Origin: Dugong dugon
Lineage: Eukaryota > Chordata > Mammalia > Sirenia > Dugongidae
Reading direction: 5' to 3'
Assembly (NCBI GenBank): GCA_030035585.1
Contig: CM057476.1
Span: 20,258,501 to 20,322,500, forward strand
Length of the DNA stretch: 64,000 nt
In this document: piece by piece, positions 1 to 13,600 of the stretch
How positions within the stretch are numbered: the first letter of the stretch is position 1
Layout of the letters: each line of letters begins with the position of its first letter
The notes under the pieces: generated by a model
The model's database searches: none
What the model was told of the DNA's origin: nothing
The model's input: the letters and a program-made list of their open reading frames with translations, nothing else
Program-made: the position numbers and the translations under genes

Positions 1-1411
1 AGCACAGCACTTCTGAGTGAGATGCAGTGTGAAGTGAGGCAGAGAACACTAGACAAAGCGTTATTCTTGGTACCAGGGCTGCTTGAAAGACTGTCAAAAA
101 CTGTACTTTGGAAAGCTGTGACAGTTTGCGTTACAGAATCAGATAATGAAGCTGAGCAAAGTAACTGAACACCTATTACACATGAGGCACGAAAGGCTTG
201 GGATAAAGAGGATATTGGGGGAAGGGGGAAGATAAGCAGCCATGTGATTTCTGGACAGGAGGCCCAGAAAGTAGGACATTTCCTCTGAGGATCCTCCCAT
301 GGTACACTCATGAAGATTCACTCTTATCTTTTAATAAACACTGACTACTCCTCTCTTCCCTAGGGGGAAAAAGGACACTAGGAGAGAACTAACTGTACAT
401 AAAAAAGGTATAGAAAAAGGGGAGGTCGGCACAGTAGTGCCGGGAACGTGCGGAAAAACAAAGAAGACGCCGACGCATCTTTCCCTGCAGGAGAGAACAG
501 AGGCAAGAGAGAAGCTACAGTGCTGTGTTCCTTGAGTAACTTCTGTTTCTGCAAAGCATGATGAGAAGTTCACCGAAGTCCTAACGTTTGCTGACCTAAT
601 GAAAAGAATGAGACTGTTTTTGGGTTTTGACCAAACTCTGCTGCTGTTTTCTCAAACTCAATAGGACGGTGTTAAATACTGTTTATGAGTATGTCTAAAT
701 CAAGCCAGCGTGTGGGAATAGGATGTCACCCAGAACAGTTTACAACTTACCAGAAGTTCTCAGAGAATTCTGAGAGAACAGAAGGATAAGTTAGAACAAA
801 AGCCAGTCCTTTCCTTACAGTAAGAAGTAACTCCGCAGGATATGGTTCTGTCTGTTCAGAGTAAACAGATTCTTCTTTCACGAGCACAGAATTACTTGGG
901 TGAGGGTTAGGACAACTTCTATTTCTAATCCATTTGTTTCTTAGAAGTTTAAACACACACACACACATACACACACACACACACACACAAGGGAGACATA
1001 TAAGAAATCAGGTTCACTGGAGGATACCATTCATGTCAGCAAACCCTTCCCAAGCTAAAGATCACATGGAGCAGCAGAGGCTGGAAGAAACAACTGCTCA
1101 AGTTTTAAGGCGGTTTCTTTTTCTCTTCCATCCAGACGTAGAAATATCACTACCCAATATGCTACAATTCTATTTCTAGACATTTATTCTGAGAACCTGA
1201 CAAGATGAACGATTAAAAACCCGATGTTTGAAAAAGAAACCCCAGATTTTTACAGATTTGTTCACAAGCCTCTTCAAGTTTCAGTTACCTTAAAGCTCAG
1301 TAAATTGGGGGAAAAAAACAAACAAACAAAACCCACTTACTAACTGAAAGAGCTTGTCTTTCACAGCACGTATGCATATTCCCCCAAAGCAGGATTTTTA
1401 GTCCCCCTCAC
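1..1411 (-). other. GIT2: GIT2 intron 18, partial
   Basis: No coding exon of the GIT2 C-terminus was recognised here on the minus strand. The stretch holds a CA microsatellite at about 952-989 and otherwise unremarkable intronic sequence. Confidence 0.7.
952..989. repeat. CA microsatellite
   Basis: A run of acacac units with one interruption. Confidence 0.95.
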
Positions 1412-1600
1412 CTGTCATGTTTATTTTCTTGGGCTGCTCTCAGGAGCTCCTGTATATTTTTGGTGATCTGCTCGGTCTTCCGGATGACGTCCTCAGTGCT
1501 GGGGAGAGAGGGGCTGGGGGCTGCGTGGGGCTCTGTGGCATTTGGTGCAGAGCTGTCACCCTGCCACACCGTACTCCTCTGCCTTCCCTTTCTGCTTGAC
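1412..1600 (-). CDS. GIT2: GIT2 coding exon 18, start of C-terminal paxillin-binding domain
   Basis: 189 bases, residues 604-666 plus two bases. After a variable [14 protein letters not shown] stretch it encodes [20 protein letters not shown] and [11 protein letters not shown], the first helix of the focal-adhesion-targeting-like bundle that binds paxillin. The acceptor is TTCACAG and the donor GTGAGG. The following exons are not found in 1-1411 and must lie outside the window. Confidence 0.95.
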
Positions 1601-4600
1601 CTGTGAACGATACAGAAGTAGCTAAATATGACAGGGGTTTAGGAGCTGCTTCTCTGCTTCTACTAACCACTTAATATGCACCAGCTGAATGCACCAACAG
1701 GCTGCTGTTGTGGTCTCCTCTGTCCCGTCAGTGGGAGACTCACAGCTAAGGCTGTTTCATCAGAGGGCGGCTCTGGCTCACATGGAGCCCGTTTCATCCT
1801 CTCATGGGGCTGACAATTATTAAAGTGACTCTCACAGAACAGGGTGGGAGGGTGAGGAGGAACGGGGAGGGTATGTCTTTATAAAGCCAACGCCAAGAGA
1901 GCCAGTTCCTTGGGTACAAATGCCGACTGTAACCTAATGTCGATTTAAAACTGAAGTGAAGGGCTGAATTTAAGCAGATTACAGATATTAAGAGACATGT
2001 ACAGAATGCTAGTAAAAGAAAAAGGCCTCTGTGATAATAATGTGAGATGAGAAGACACGTAAACTAGGAATTTATGCCTGAAAATTCTAAGACTTTATGG
2101 GTCTGAAAATAGAGAAAAGGGGTGTAGGTGATAAACAGCTTCTCTTGACCAAGGCCTGCCGCTGCTTTTGTTGTTACTTGCCCTTGAGTTCATTCCGACT
2201 CATGGCGACCCCACGTGTTACAGAGTAGAACTGCTCCATAGGGTTTTCCTGGCTGTAAGCTTAACAGGAGCAGGTCACCAGGCCTATCTTCTGCAGTACT
2301 GCTGGGTTGGTTTAAACCGCCAATCTGTAGGTTAGGAGTTGAGTGCAAACCGTTTGCACCACTTAGGCCTGCTGGGTCTCTGGTGTTTCAGAGCCCACCC
2401 CCCGGGCACGCTCTTCCTGCAGCTGTACCCCGTGTCATCGGGCTCCATGTCATTGGGAGTGTTGTCGTAGTCACTTTCAGGGGTACTGTTCTGTTTCTCC
2501 AGCCTGGATGCCTAAAATAAAGACAGAAAAGGCAGCCTCCGTTAGCTTAGAACATGAGACACTTCTCGAGAGCTCTCCCCAGGAATCCATTACCTGTTAA
2601 CACTATGCGGCCTTCGCCCTCCAGATCTCCTTTGGGACTGGAGACCACCTTTTACTGAAAATTTAGTAACAGGTGAACAATGGATCCAGATATGGTTTCC
2701 TTCCTTCTTCTCACCACTTTCTTCTTAGCCCAGGGGCTATTCCATAAAAAGATCCTTGTTACAAACGAACACAGACCGACAAGGCAACATACCCACATTT
2801 AGCTCTCAATGGAGTATGGAGTTTAACTATAATGTTGGTGTTGTTAGCTGCCGTTGAGTTGATTCTGACACATGGCGACCCCATGTGTGTAGAGTAGAAC
2901 TGCTCCATAGGGTTTTCAAGGCTGTGACCTTTCAGAAACAGATGGCCAGACCTTACTTCTGAGGTGCCTCTGGGTGGGCTTGAACCACCGACCTTTCAGT
3001 TAGTAGTCCAGCGCTTAACCATTTGTGCCACCCAGGGCTCCATTTAAAAACATGCCAGAATGTAAGCAACTATAGGTCTTCCATGCTGGAAGCTACTACA
3101 GATTACCTAGTCTAACGCCAGCTGGGACAATGGAGGGCCGAAAAAGGCTGGGTGGCCCACCCAAGGCCACAGATTTAGAAGAAAAACAGGACCAGGAACC
3201 CAGGTCTCCAGCCTCCTGCTAGTTGCCATATTCCACGCCTGGGGCTCCGAAGATCACCACCGCTCCAGGCACTCATGGCTCTCTAGGAACTGCCCTCAGA
3301 GATGGCTTTTATGAGCCACACAGAAAAACCAGGCTTATTAATTCGCAGCCACTATTGTTTTTAAACCAGTAGGACACTTGGCTTCAAATCACTTCTATCT
3401 GTTTCAAAAAAAAAAAAAAAGAAGAGATCTACTCTTTAAAAGATAAAGATTTGGTGCAACTGTGGAGATTCAAAAATGTGATGGAGATTCAACAGGCAAT
3501 TTCAAAAGAGGAATCCTAAAAATGTCTTGAGCAAATGGCAGCACTGCCAAGTAGAGGGCCTTCCAAGGTGAAAAAATTTGAAGGGGACCATGTTCCTCTG
3601 AAGGAAACTAGGTTAGTTCTGGAGTGTTTAGTAAAAATTATTTTCCCTCAGTAGTATTTATTTTATCCACAAGGTTTGAGAATTGCTTCGCCCAGAACAG
3701 AGATCAGTGGAGGCTGATTCAAAGCCTAGACTGATTATCTTGCAAAATATAAATATGACCTTTTTCCAGTTCTATAACTTGAACGCAATCCAAGTTAACC
3801 AAAACATGTATGTGACTAAGGGATTTTAAAGCTGCTGCAACAAAACGTGGTTAAGAAAATCGCTGTAAACTAAGAGCCTCGTTTAAATATATGGACACCT
3901 GGTAGTGTCATCCAAAAGCATGGCTGATTATGGGTAAGTCAGTTTGAGAAGTCTACATACAGTCTGATTATTGGCTCGTTACCGATAATGCCGTCTGGCC
4001 CCTTGACAGGACCTAAGGGGACAGGCACAGCAGCCACCAGCAAGGTGGAGAAGACCCCTTGTGCAGGTCACATCAGCTTACTATCTCTGTGGCCTCTTTT
4101 CCTCTCCCAGGGCAAATGCTCTCTTCCTCTCTCTGCCAAGGTCTTTCACGTTCCCCCAAAGTCCCCTATGCAGTCCCAGGCACTCTAATAGAAGACACCT
4201 GCTTTGGGCTCCTAAAATTCAAGATGAACTTGCACTTAAACCCACTCAAATTCAGCTGGCCAATTATTAAGGATGTTGGCTTTCAGCCACATGGGGAGTC
4301 TGTAGAATTAAGCTCTGCAAAATCTACTACGATGTTTAAGATCCCTTTGCCTACATCTCCTGCCAGCAAGAGGTTATGCTTCACTTGCTGCCGTGTTTTG
4401 ATCTGCCTTTATGTAAGGAATCAGTGAGTGAGTGTTACTGGAAGTCCAGATGGAAGGCCAAGGCAGCACTGTGTCCACTGCAGACAACAGTGAAACCAGG
4501 GTCTTCTGGAGGTGACCTCTAGAAAGAGTGATACCCTTTCTCACCTTTCACAGGGGTGTTCAACTAATCTTTATATTTCTTTGCCTTTAATACACACACA

Positions 4601-7600
4601 TACACACACACACACGTATGGATGAGCAAGTGTATGTGTATACAAACACACACACAAATGGAATGTAAAAAATTTACATTTAAGTAATTAGATAATTCTT
4701 CCAGAGTTGCTCCAGTGAGAATTAAACCCAGAAAATACCACATTTTTATAATGGGTCTTTTTGCTTTACTTGATGTAAGTTTGACAATCACAAATCAAGT
4801 GCACTACCCCGCAATGATCAAAAATACCAAGTTTCATATAAGCATTTTAGAAAAGTAACAACTCGTATACCTCATAAAAGCATGAAGGAACCATTTTTCA
4901 AGAATAGAAAACACAGGATAGCAGAAGCCACCCAGGAAATCTGTTACCTACACATGAAGTCCTTCGCCGTTGTCAACCAAAGCATGTTAGCCAGCTTTTT
5001 TATGAAAATTATTGTAAACATGCAGAGCCAAGATCTATCGGTTAAAAAGTGCTGTTCTTTTAAAGCTGTTAATAGAAAAGTTACCTTATAGCTGGTGCTG
5101 GTTCAGTTTATTTAATAGATTTTCAGTTTTCTCTGATTACACACACACCATAACAATCTAAACCCAGGATGAAGCTGTCAGAAACAATCAGGATTATCAG
5201 TTTAAATAACACTTTGTCTCAGCAAGCAGTCCTTGCAATGATTTTCAAAACTACCAAAAATTTAAAAAAGAAGAAAAAAATTTCACTGTGGTCAAAAGAG
5301 ATTTCTTGACTCTTATTAACAAAGTTTCAAATTAGTATTTCATCACTATTTCTCTACCCCTTCGTTTAACTGGAATATAATGAAAACATTACAGATCAAT
5401 TTCAGAACGGCTCAAAAGATTTTAAGTACCATATATCAAGTTTTCCTTTTAATATACTACTTCTAAGAGAATAAAAGGACCACAAAAAGGCCCTGAAGAG
5501 CTACATGGCACTGACATTGGAAAAGAACGTTTCTCCATCATTCCACTGATGTGGAGGGAGTGGACCAAAGCCCGGGCAAATCCAAAATTGTCTGCAAAGG
5601 TGGCCCCTTACCCACAGCGAACTTCCCCTCTCTCACCTTAATTATACTCCCCTTCCATAAAAGGTTGAGCCAGGACCTGAACTGAGGTCTTCAAAGCCTG
5701 GGATCTTTCCATGACTTTCCCAGGTTACAGTCATGGACTCTTTGTGCTATTTGTTTACTGACGGTGCCTTTGGGAGCAGGGACCGTGTCACGTAAGTCAA
5801 TTAATTGACTTGATAAAGGCTGGGCATAGAAAAAAAACAAAAAACCAAACCCACTGCCACTGAGTCAATTCTGACTCATGGTGACCCCATGCGTTACAGA
5901 GTAGAACCGTAGGATTTTCTGGACTATAATCTTTCCAGAGGCAGTTCACCAGGCCTTTCTTCTGTGGAGCTTCTGGGTAGGTTCAAATTGCCAACCTTTA
6001 TTGTGCTACCCAGGGACCTCGCTGGGCATAGAGGAGGTGCTTAATAAATACTCGTTGCTTGGCTACTCTAAAAGGAGCATACTTGAACCATGTACTGTTA
6101 TTGAGAATGTAAATGATACATTAGCAGGCTGCATATGACCAACTAATACACATGAACAGCTTCATACCAACAGCTGCTCATGCCTCCAATGCCACTGTAG
6201 GTCACAATGCTGATGTGGGACACAGGGACTGGAAAAGCCTGGTTTGTCAAGTATGGTGCTGACATAAAATATGTCAGAGTTTACAAAACAAAAAACAAAC
6301 CAACAAAAAAAAAGCATGACATTTTAGTGCTTCAGCTAGTCCAAATACACTAGTTTTGATCTGTTACGGTAGCTCTGAACAAATCTAAGGGATTTCCCTA
6401 TTACAGTGTTTAACCAGCACCCAGCTAATTTTTCGATTGTTTGAAAAGACAGTATGTTCAGAATCAATGCCATGGGGTGATTTGCGAATCTTGTTAAATA
6501 TTATGTGTAACTAGCAATGTGGAGTTAGATGGGAGAGGTGCCTCTCTATAGGTCTGCATGAGTGTGTGTGCCCGCTGTGCTGTAAGAAACCAGGAGGGAA
6601 GCGAGGCATCATGCGGGACAGAAGGGCAGTTAGCGGAAGGATGGAAGGACAGAAGCACAAAGCGCCCATGAGCACTGCCGCCTCCTCCAGAGAGCAACCA
6701 ATTCAGAATGTACTTAACCCTTCGGGTGCTTTCGTCCCTCGACCAGGAGAGTGTGGAGGGGAAGGAAGGCAGAGACGAAGAGGAGGTCACAAGCGCACTC
6801 CTCCCAATCTAGAAGGGGAAAGAGAAACACACTCGGGAAAACAAAAAACAAACAAAAACCCGGTACCATAAACTGGCTTCTGCCCAAGTTCCCCAATGAA
6901 AGAATCATAAAAAAATCCCTCACTATGTGACAACCCAGTGACAGATTCCAAAGACATTTACTCCCTTAATAAAATGCCCCCCATAAATAACTCTGAACTT
7001 AATAAAGCTATTTTTCTATATGGGAAAAGGTAATACCTAGCAAAATTTGTCAATAATTTCTAAATGTATGTTGTTGTTGGGTGCCATCAAATCGATTTTC
7101 CACTGATGCCCACTCCCCTACTGCCACTGAGTCAATTCTGACTCACAGTGACCCTACAGGACAGAGTAGAACTGCCCCATAGGGTTTCCAAGGCTGTAAT
7201 CTTTATGGAAGCAGACTGCCACATCTTTCTTCCAGAGAGTGGCTGGTGGGTTCAAACTGCTGACCTTTTGGTTAGCAGCCGAGCACTTAACCACTGTGCC
7301 ACTAGGGCTCCTTTTTCCACTCACAGCGACCCTATATGACCAAGTAGAATTGCTCCATAGGGGTTCCTAGGCTATAATCTTTATAGAAGCAGATCACTAA
7401 GTCTTTTTCCTGCGGAGCCGCTAAACTGCCAACTTTCAGTTAGCAGCTGTGTGCTTAACTGTTGCACCACCAGGGCTCCATTTTAAATGTACAGCCTAAG
7501 GTAAAAATTTGTTTTTCAATCAGGATTGATAATATGAAATGAGAAACTATAGGAATGATTAAAAATTGGTATATGTTACCAATAGATTGTTCAGTATATA

Positions 7601-10600
7601 TAACTTCTGCAATAATATGACGTCCTTACACTCTAAATTTTTTAAAATTAGAAAGTACACTCTGAAACTAACAAAGGTTGCTTTTCCAGAAGTTTGTTTT
7701 CAGTTACACAAAAATAATATTCTAACATAGTTCAATGCCATTCCCATTACAGCAAATGAATTAACTGCCTTAGAACATTAAACCAAACAACTTAAAAAGA
7801 AGTCAAAATATGAACTCCCAATTACAATATAACAACATTGTAACTTTACCACTTTAAAGTTTGACAACATTAAACTAGGGCAAACTAGGGTTTAATTCAC
7901 TAGTGCGTACTCTTTAATTTGCATTTACCCTGAGAATTATTTTCAAAACTTCTAAAAAATTTGACAGAGGAAATAATAACTTTTAGGCATTAAAATCGAT
8001 AATTACTCTTTGGGAAAAAAAAATCACATGAGAGTTTAAAATGTCTGCAACATTGTTTCAAATTTTTTTTATAATAAACCAATCCAAAAGAAATATTTGA
8101 AAACCTCACAACATAATATTTATGCCATCATAAAATAAAATTGTTAGTACCCCGGTACAGAATACAATCTTTGGAATACAACACTTGTAAAAATCAATGA
8201 GGAGTTTTTACATCTCATTTTTACGAAAGGATCCAGCAACACTTTCTCATGAAGAGGAGGAGGAGGAAACAGAAGCTAACCAAGTGGGCATGCAGACCAC
8301 GTGGGCAGAGGCTGCTGTGGCCTGGGCCACCTCCAGCCTTGCCCTCAGTACCCCGGCCACACCCACTGACCGCTCTGCTCCACTGGAGGAGCTAAGAGGC
8401 CACCGTGGAGCCTGAGGGCTCCAGTCCAGAACAGGCACATCCCTGTCTATCTCGAGGAAGATGGCACCTCCTTCCGCTATTGGGTTTTACGGTTTTTGTT
8501 TCTGGAAGTGGGGAAGGAAGCTTTACGAAAAATATATACCACTATTGGTTGGCTGGGCAATATATTATGGGTATGGGAGAGAAAAAGGTGGAGGTTGAAC
8601 AAGAGCCAGAATGCCCAATTTTGTTGGAGAACTTCCCGTCAAGGGCCCTGTGTGTTTGTGGGAACACCGCAAGCACTGGTTGACATGTTAATACAGCAAA
8701 CACAACGACAATTCTCGTAGCCCAGTTTGGCCAAGCAGAGGCGTGGGGATCTGCAGGTTCAGAAGGGGGGATGCAGCAGTCAGGCTGGGCAGAGAGTGAA
8801 CAGCGGAAGCGCCAGTGGTGTTACTTACGTGCGCGGGGAAGGGCTGGAGCCGCGTCCTGCTTTCCTCAGGGTGGTTCACCTCTCCCATGGGGAGATATGG
8901 TTTCTGCCCTGATCCCGTCTCGTACATGGACATGGGCCTACTGCCCCGGGCGGATGGACGTCGCTTTAAGGAAGAGTGGTTGGAAGTGTCTGTGTACTCA
9001 GAACCAGTTTGCACCTGATATATAGTGGTTGTGGCCTGTTTCCTGAGGTTCGAATTTTCACTCTGGAGTGTTTGAAGCTGAAAGAAATGTTTGGCAGTGG
9101 GACTGTGTTTTTCTACAGCAAGCAGAAAGAGCAAACACCAAGTAAACGAATACGACTATCGGCTTTAACAATAAGAACAGTTACAGCTAGCTGGGTTGAA
9201 AGTAAAAGGCAGCTACAAACAAGAATTCTTTCTTCTAGAATGAGTGAAACACAGTGAACTCACTTCATCACTTAAGCAAACTAAACAGTTTAATTTCTGA
9301 ATGTGGAAAAGTTGCAGGTTTGAACTTCGTAAAAACTAGAGACAAATGTCTAACCTCTTAAAAAATCTGGCATGGTGGGGCTGGGAAATGTTTGTAGGCA
9401 AGCTGCACTCTAAATTTTCTAAGGCTGTTTTCAAGTAAGAGCTTGAGATCATTCAAACATCACTTAGGTAACTTGCTTTTCAAGTGAGTCCTAAGCAATT
9501 TGCAAATGCCAAAAATTACAGCAGACACCATGGAAGCAGCACAGAGATAACTAGAGTTGCTTTGCAAAGCAAGAAAGACAGCAAAGTTCAGCGGATGAAA
9601 TATTTGATTAGCTAGTGCTTTCCAAAAAGCCAACAAGAAAAATTATGATCAACAAGTTTTTATTACATAATACTCTTGATATTCCAAACAATTTAGCACT
9701 TTTTGGGGGGTTTGTTTGTTTAAATCGAGGGAATCAAATCATGGTAAGTTTGCTATATTAACATATCACAAACAAAACTGTGAGCCTATGGAACTATGTT
9801 TATATCTTCGTCTGAATGCTCCACGTAGCATGCTTGCTTCCCTCTGGTGATCGATCATCTTTCAGCCAGGGCTGGAATTTTTGGCCTTTCTCTCCTCGGG
9901 CTTTGTCACACAAAAACGCGACCATGGTAGTGTCGGCTTCAAGCATTCTAATCTGCCTGGCACCACCCCGTCTTAGTTAGAGGCTGTCACTTGGAGGCCC
10001 TGAGTGCTCTTTCCATTCCTCACATGCAGGCTGCTTCATGGTGTTTGATGGATTAGAGTTAAGGGGTCAGCAAGGATTCATGTTACTCTTTACGTCTGTC
10101 ATGTTAAACACAATTAACTGAGTCCATTCTGCACCGTGTCCTTTCCCCTCTGGTGCGCCTTCATCTTCCATGACAATTTATAAGCTGGGTGTGGTGTGAG
10201 TTCAGCTGTCTACTCTTTGACAGTGATTGTAAAATCTGACCAAGTTCCCCACCAGTGCCAAGGTTTAGGTCCGCAAGCAACTGTATTTGTGCCAGATGAT
10301 CATAACTTTCTCAATAGCAAACCCATTCAGTGTTAGGAGTTACTTTTAGCTTTTATTTAGAAAGCACCAATCTGTGACAAATACACCAATAGGAGCTGCT
10401 CCTCTTCATTAATTAGCATCCTTTCCAAGCAACTGTTAAATGTGAAAGATCAGATACAAATCATGCTACTTTGTTAACTATATATAAAAAACAAACAAAA
10501 ACTTTACCTAACTTTGAAATAAAATCGATACATCTTTGCAAAATAAACTCTACATACTTTACATGAACCCTGCAGAACCTCTGTGAAAGGGTGACTTCCT

Positions 10601-13600
10601 GCTTCTTCCACAGAAACAGCAGCTCAGTCTGTTTTCTGATGCAAAGAGCCATGCACTAAGGGGTGAGAGGTGGCTTCTCCACCAAAAAGGCCTTTGGGGT
10701 ATAGCTTATGAATTGCGCCTCCCTTTCCAAAGAAAGAACAGCTGCAAAGTGACAAGCAGCCACTGAAAGTCTCTACATTCCAGGATCCAGACAGGCATAA
10801 GGTACTTTCAAAACTATTTATCAAGGGAGCTGTGTCCTAAAATGAAATGGCCAAAGTCCAAAGAGTGAGAAACATCGCTTACAGGCTCCCTGCACCAAAT
10901 GACTGGAGCATTTGGACACGTGCTTGTCTGTCTACATAAAAACCCATTACAAGCTTTTACCAAGGCCTGGCAGTCAGAAACTATCTGCCCTTTTCAGGCC
11001 TCCAAAACATCCAGCCTGGATTTTGTTTCAATGTATTTTGATGAGTACAAGTTCCTGGTCTCAATTTTGAAAAATCTGAGTCCTCTGTATTTAGAGAGAT
11101 GTCTCTGGATCAATTTTAATGATGCTTATCTTAATAATGACCAGGACACACTTTTTTGTTTGGGAAGAGTATAACAGGAAATAAAAAGTTACAAATAATT
11201 CAATAGGCTCAGAAATCAAAAGCATTTCTAAAAATGGAAGAGATGATCAACTAGCAATCGCAAACTTCTTCCCTCTGCATTTCTTAAAGAAGGCTAAGAT
11301 GTTTGCTTTCAGAGACACAAGGTTATTTCTGGTGATTTCTACAAATACTAAAAAGAGCATTACAGAATAAAAAAAGGTAACGCTTAGCAGACTGATTTAC
11401 ATGGCAAAGTCGGCATGTTTCAGAAAAAGTCTTGTCAATGAAATTATTAGTCCAATTAGTGGAACAAACTATTAAATAAAAGGTTTATTTCAGAAAAGAC
11501 AGAGGAAATGCAAATCCTGTCTGTTAGGGCAAAGTACACCTTGTATTTCGATGACAGATAAACTGCCGCAAGCATGCCGGCCCTGTGAGGCAAGGGCTGT
11601 GTCGGCCTCGTTCCCGCCACGCACCAGCCCTGGACAAGGCTGGGTGCACAGAGCAAACGCTCTCTGGATAGCTGTCGAGCACCTGCAATGCCAATTCTAG
11701 TTAACTGCCTGACTGTAAGTGTTGATTTCTTTAGGGTCTAATTGATTCTCTTTCCCTTCTATTGTAGGTATACTAGCCATTTATCTCAAAAGGTCTCTAA
11801 AAAACAACCTAGGACTCAACACTCAGATGATCCCAGACCAAACTCCAGGTGAAGGTGTGCTGCCGTTTACTTCCCTTAACAAGTAGGAGGGCCAGGGCCC
11901 GCTTTCAGCTCTTTGGCCTTCCTTTAGGAAGTGTCTCTGAAAAGGGGCCCGCCACAAATGAAACACACCATGGCCACAGTTCGTGAAAAGGATCTGAAAT
12001 GCCTCACTTCAAATTACAGTATGAAGACACAGGCACGTACACTGTTCTGTTTCTGTTTAAGGGAAGTGTACAATCTGTTTAAGGGAAGTGTACAAAACCT
12101 CATTTTTGAAGAGAATTAAATAACGGGGGTAATACCTATAAAGTCCTAGGTATAATTTAGAATTTTTCAACTTCCTTTTCTTAGCATTCTCATTAAGAAT
12201 TACACTGATAATCTCCCTCTTGAGTATATTCCTTGCTATCATTAGCCACATTCCTTTTAGGGGTTAATACATTCATGTATTTCTGACTTTCTCAAAAGGT
12301 ACTGGATGGCAAAATGCTCAACAAATGGGATTGTTTTTTACTAGCGTACTGTTCTCGCTAACGTAAGTGAAATATTTTTGTATACTTATTGAGAACCTAC
12401 TGTGTGGCAGGCCCTGCTCTAGGCTCTGAGGACACCACCAATAAGTGGTTAAGTATTGGTGAAAAATAAAGCAGGGATGTGGGATAGGGCTGCCAGGGGG
12501 CGTGGCTAACAATTCAGAACAAGAATGAACAGAAAAAGCAGCCCTTGCATGCCATGGGGTGGGGTCTGGACCACTGATAAACACATATATATGTCTAGGG
12601 CATTTGTCTGCTCTGTCTTCATGGCGTGATTACTCTTTAGAACCAGCAACAGGAAGATCACGTCCATGCAGTGACACCCAGGAAGCACAGAATAGTGCAA
12701 GGGTTACTGTAACTGATACCAATACTTACTAGGTCATTACCTTTCTCCTACTTGGGAAACTTACTCTGGATATATTTCAAATCAAAGAAATCTTAATTGA
12801 AATATCCAAACACATCCTGCTTCCAAAAAGACAGCTCGGCCCAAGGATTTTTAGGTCTGTTACAAGAAGTAACTTCCTTCTGGTTACAAGCATCATGCCT
12901 GTGGTTCTTCCTTATACTACGGGATGAAAGAGTCAATCACCCTGGCAATTTATAGACATGTTACCTTTTTCTGCATAATTCTCAGCTCGTCACTCAAGTT
13001 GTTATTCACCTTCATTAGCTGTTGTATCTTGGCCTCAGAAGCCACTAGAGCGTTTTTGACCTCCATAAATTCTTGTACAGTGACTGGTCCATCTGATAAA
13101 TCTGAATCTAGACTCTAAAAATAAATTGGGGAAAATGTTCACAATCTGAGTCGATGATAACATTAAAGACTAACAGCTAGAGCATTTCGAATTCTGACAA
13201 GGCCAGCTGAATTGCAAAATCCATCAAACCAAATAAAGGCTTCTGAGAGTAGCACAAAGCTAACATAAATGGGTCGCCATAACACTTTAAAAAATTTAAG
13301 CCAGTATTTTCTAACAGAACAGGCAGCGTGGCTACAAATCTTCTCTGATAACGATTCTCTAACTGAGTTTGTCTTGTCTTGTTTGCCTTTCTCTTGCTCA
13401 TTCATTTTTCTCTTTTGTTCATTCTCTCACTAATTCCTTCATTTCAACAGATTTTTACTGAGAATCAGGAGTGCAGCAGGCAGTGTTCGAGGTGCTCGCG
13501 ATAGATTAGAAAACAAAATAGACAAAGATTCCTGCTTCCATGGAGTTTACATTTCAGTAGAGTGAGACACATATAAAAGAAAAATAACTATATAGTATGA

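Noticed and set aside
8688-9134. A 148-codon minus-strand frame as a separate gene
   Set aside because: Only 8829-9077 is coding (GIT2 exon 15). The rest is chance extension past the splice sites.
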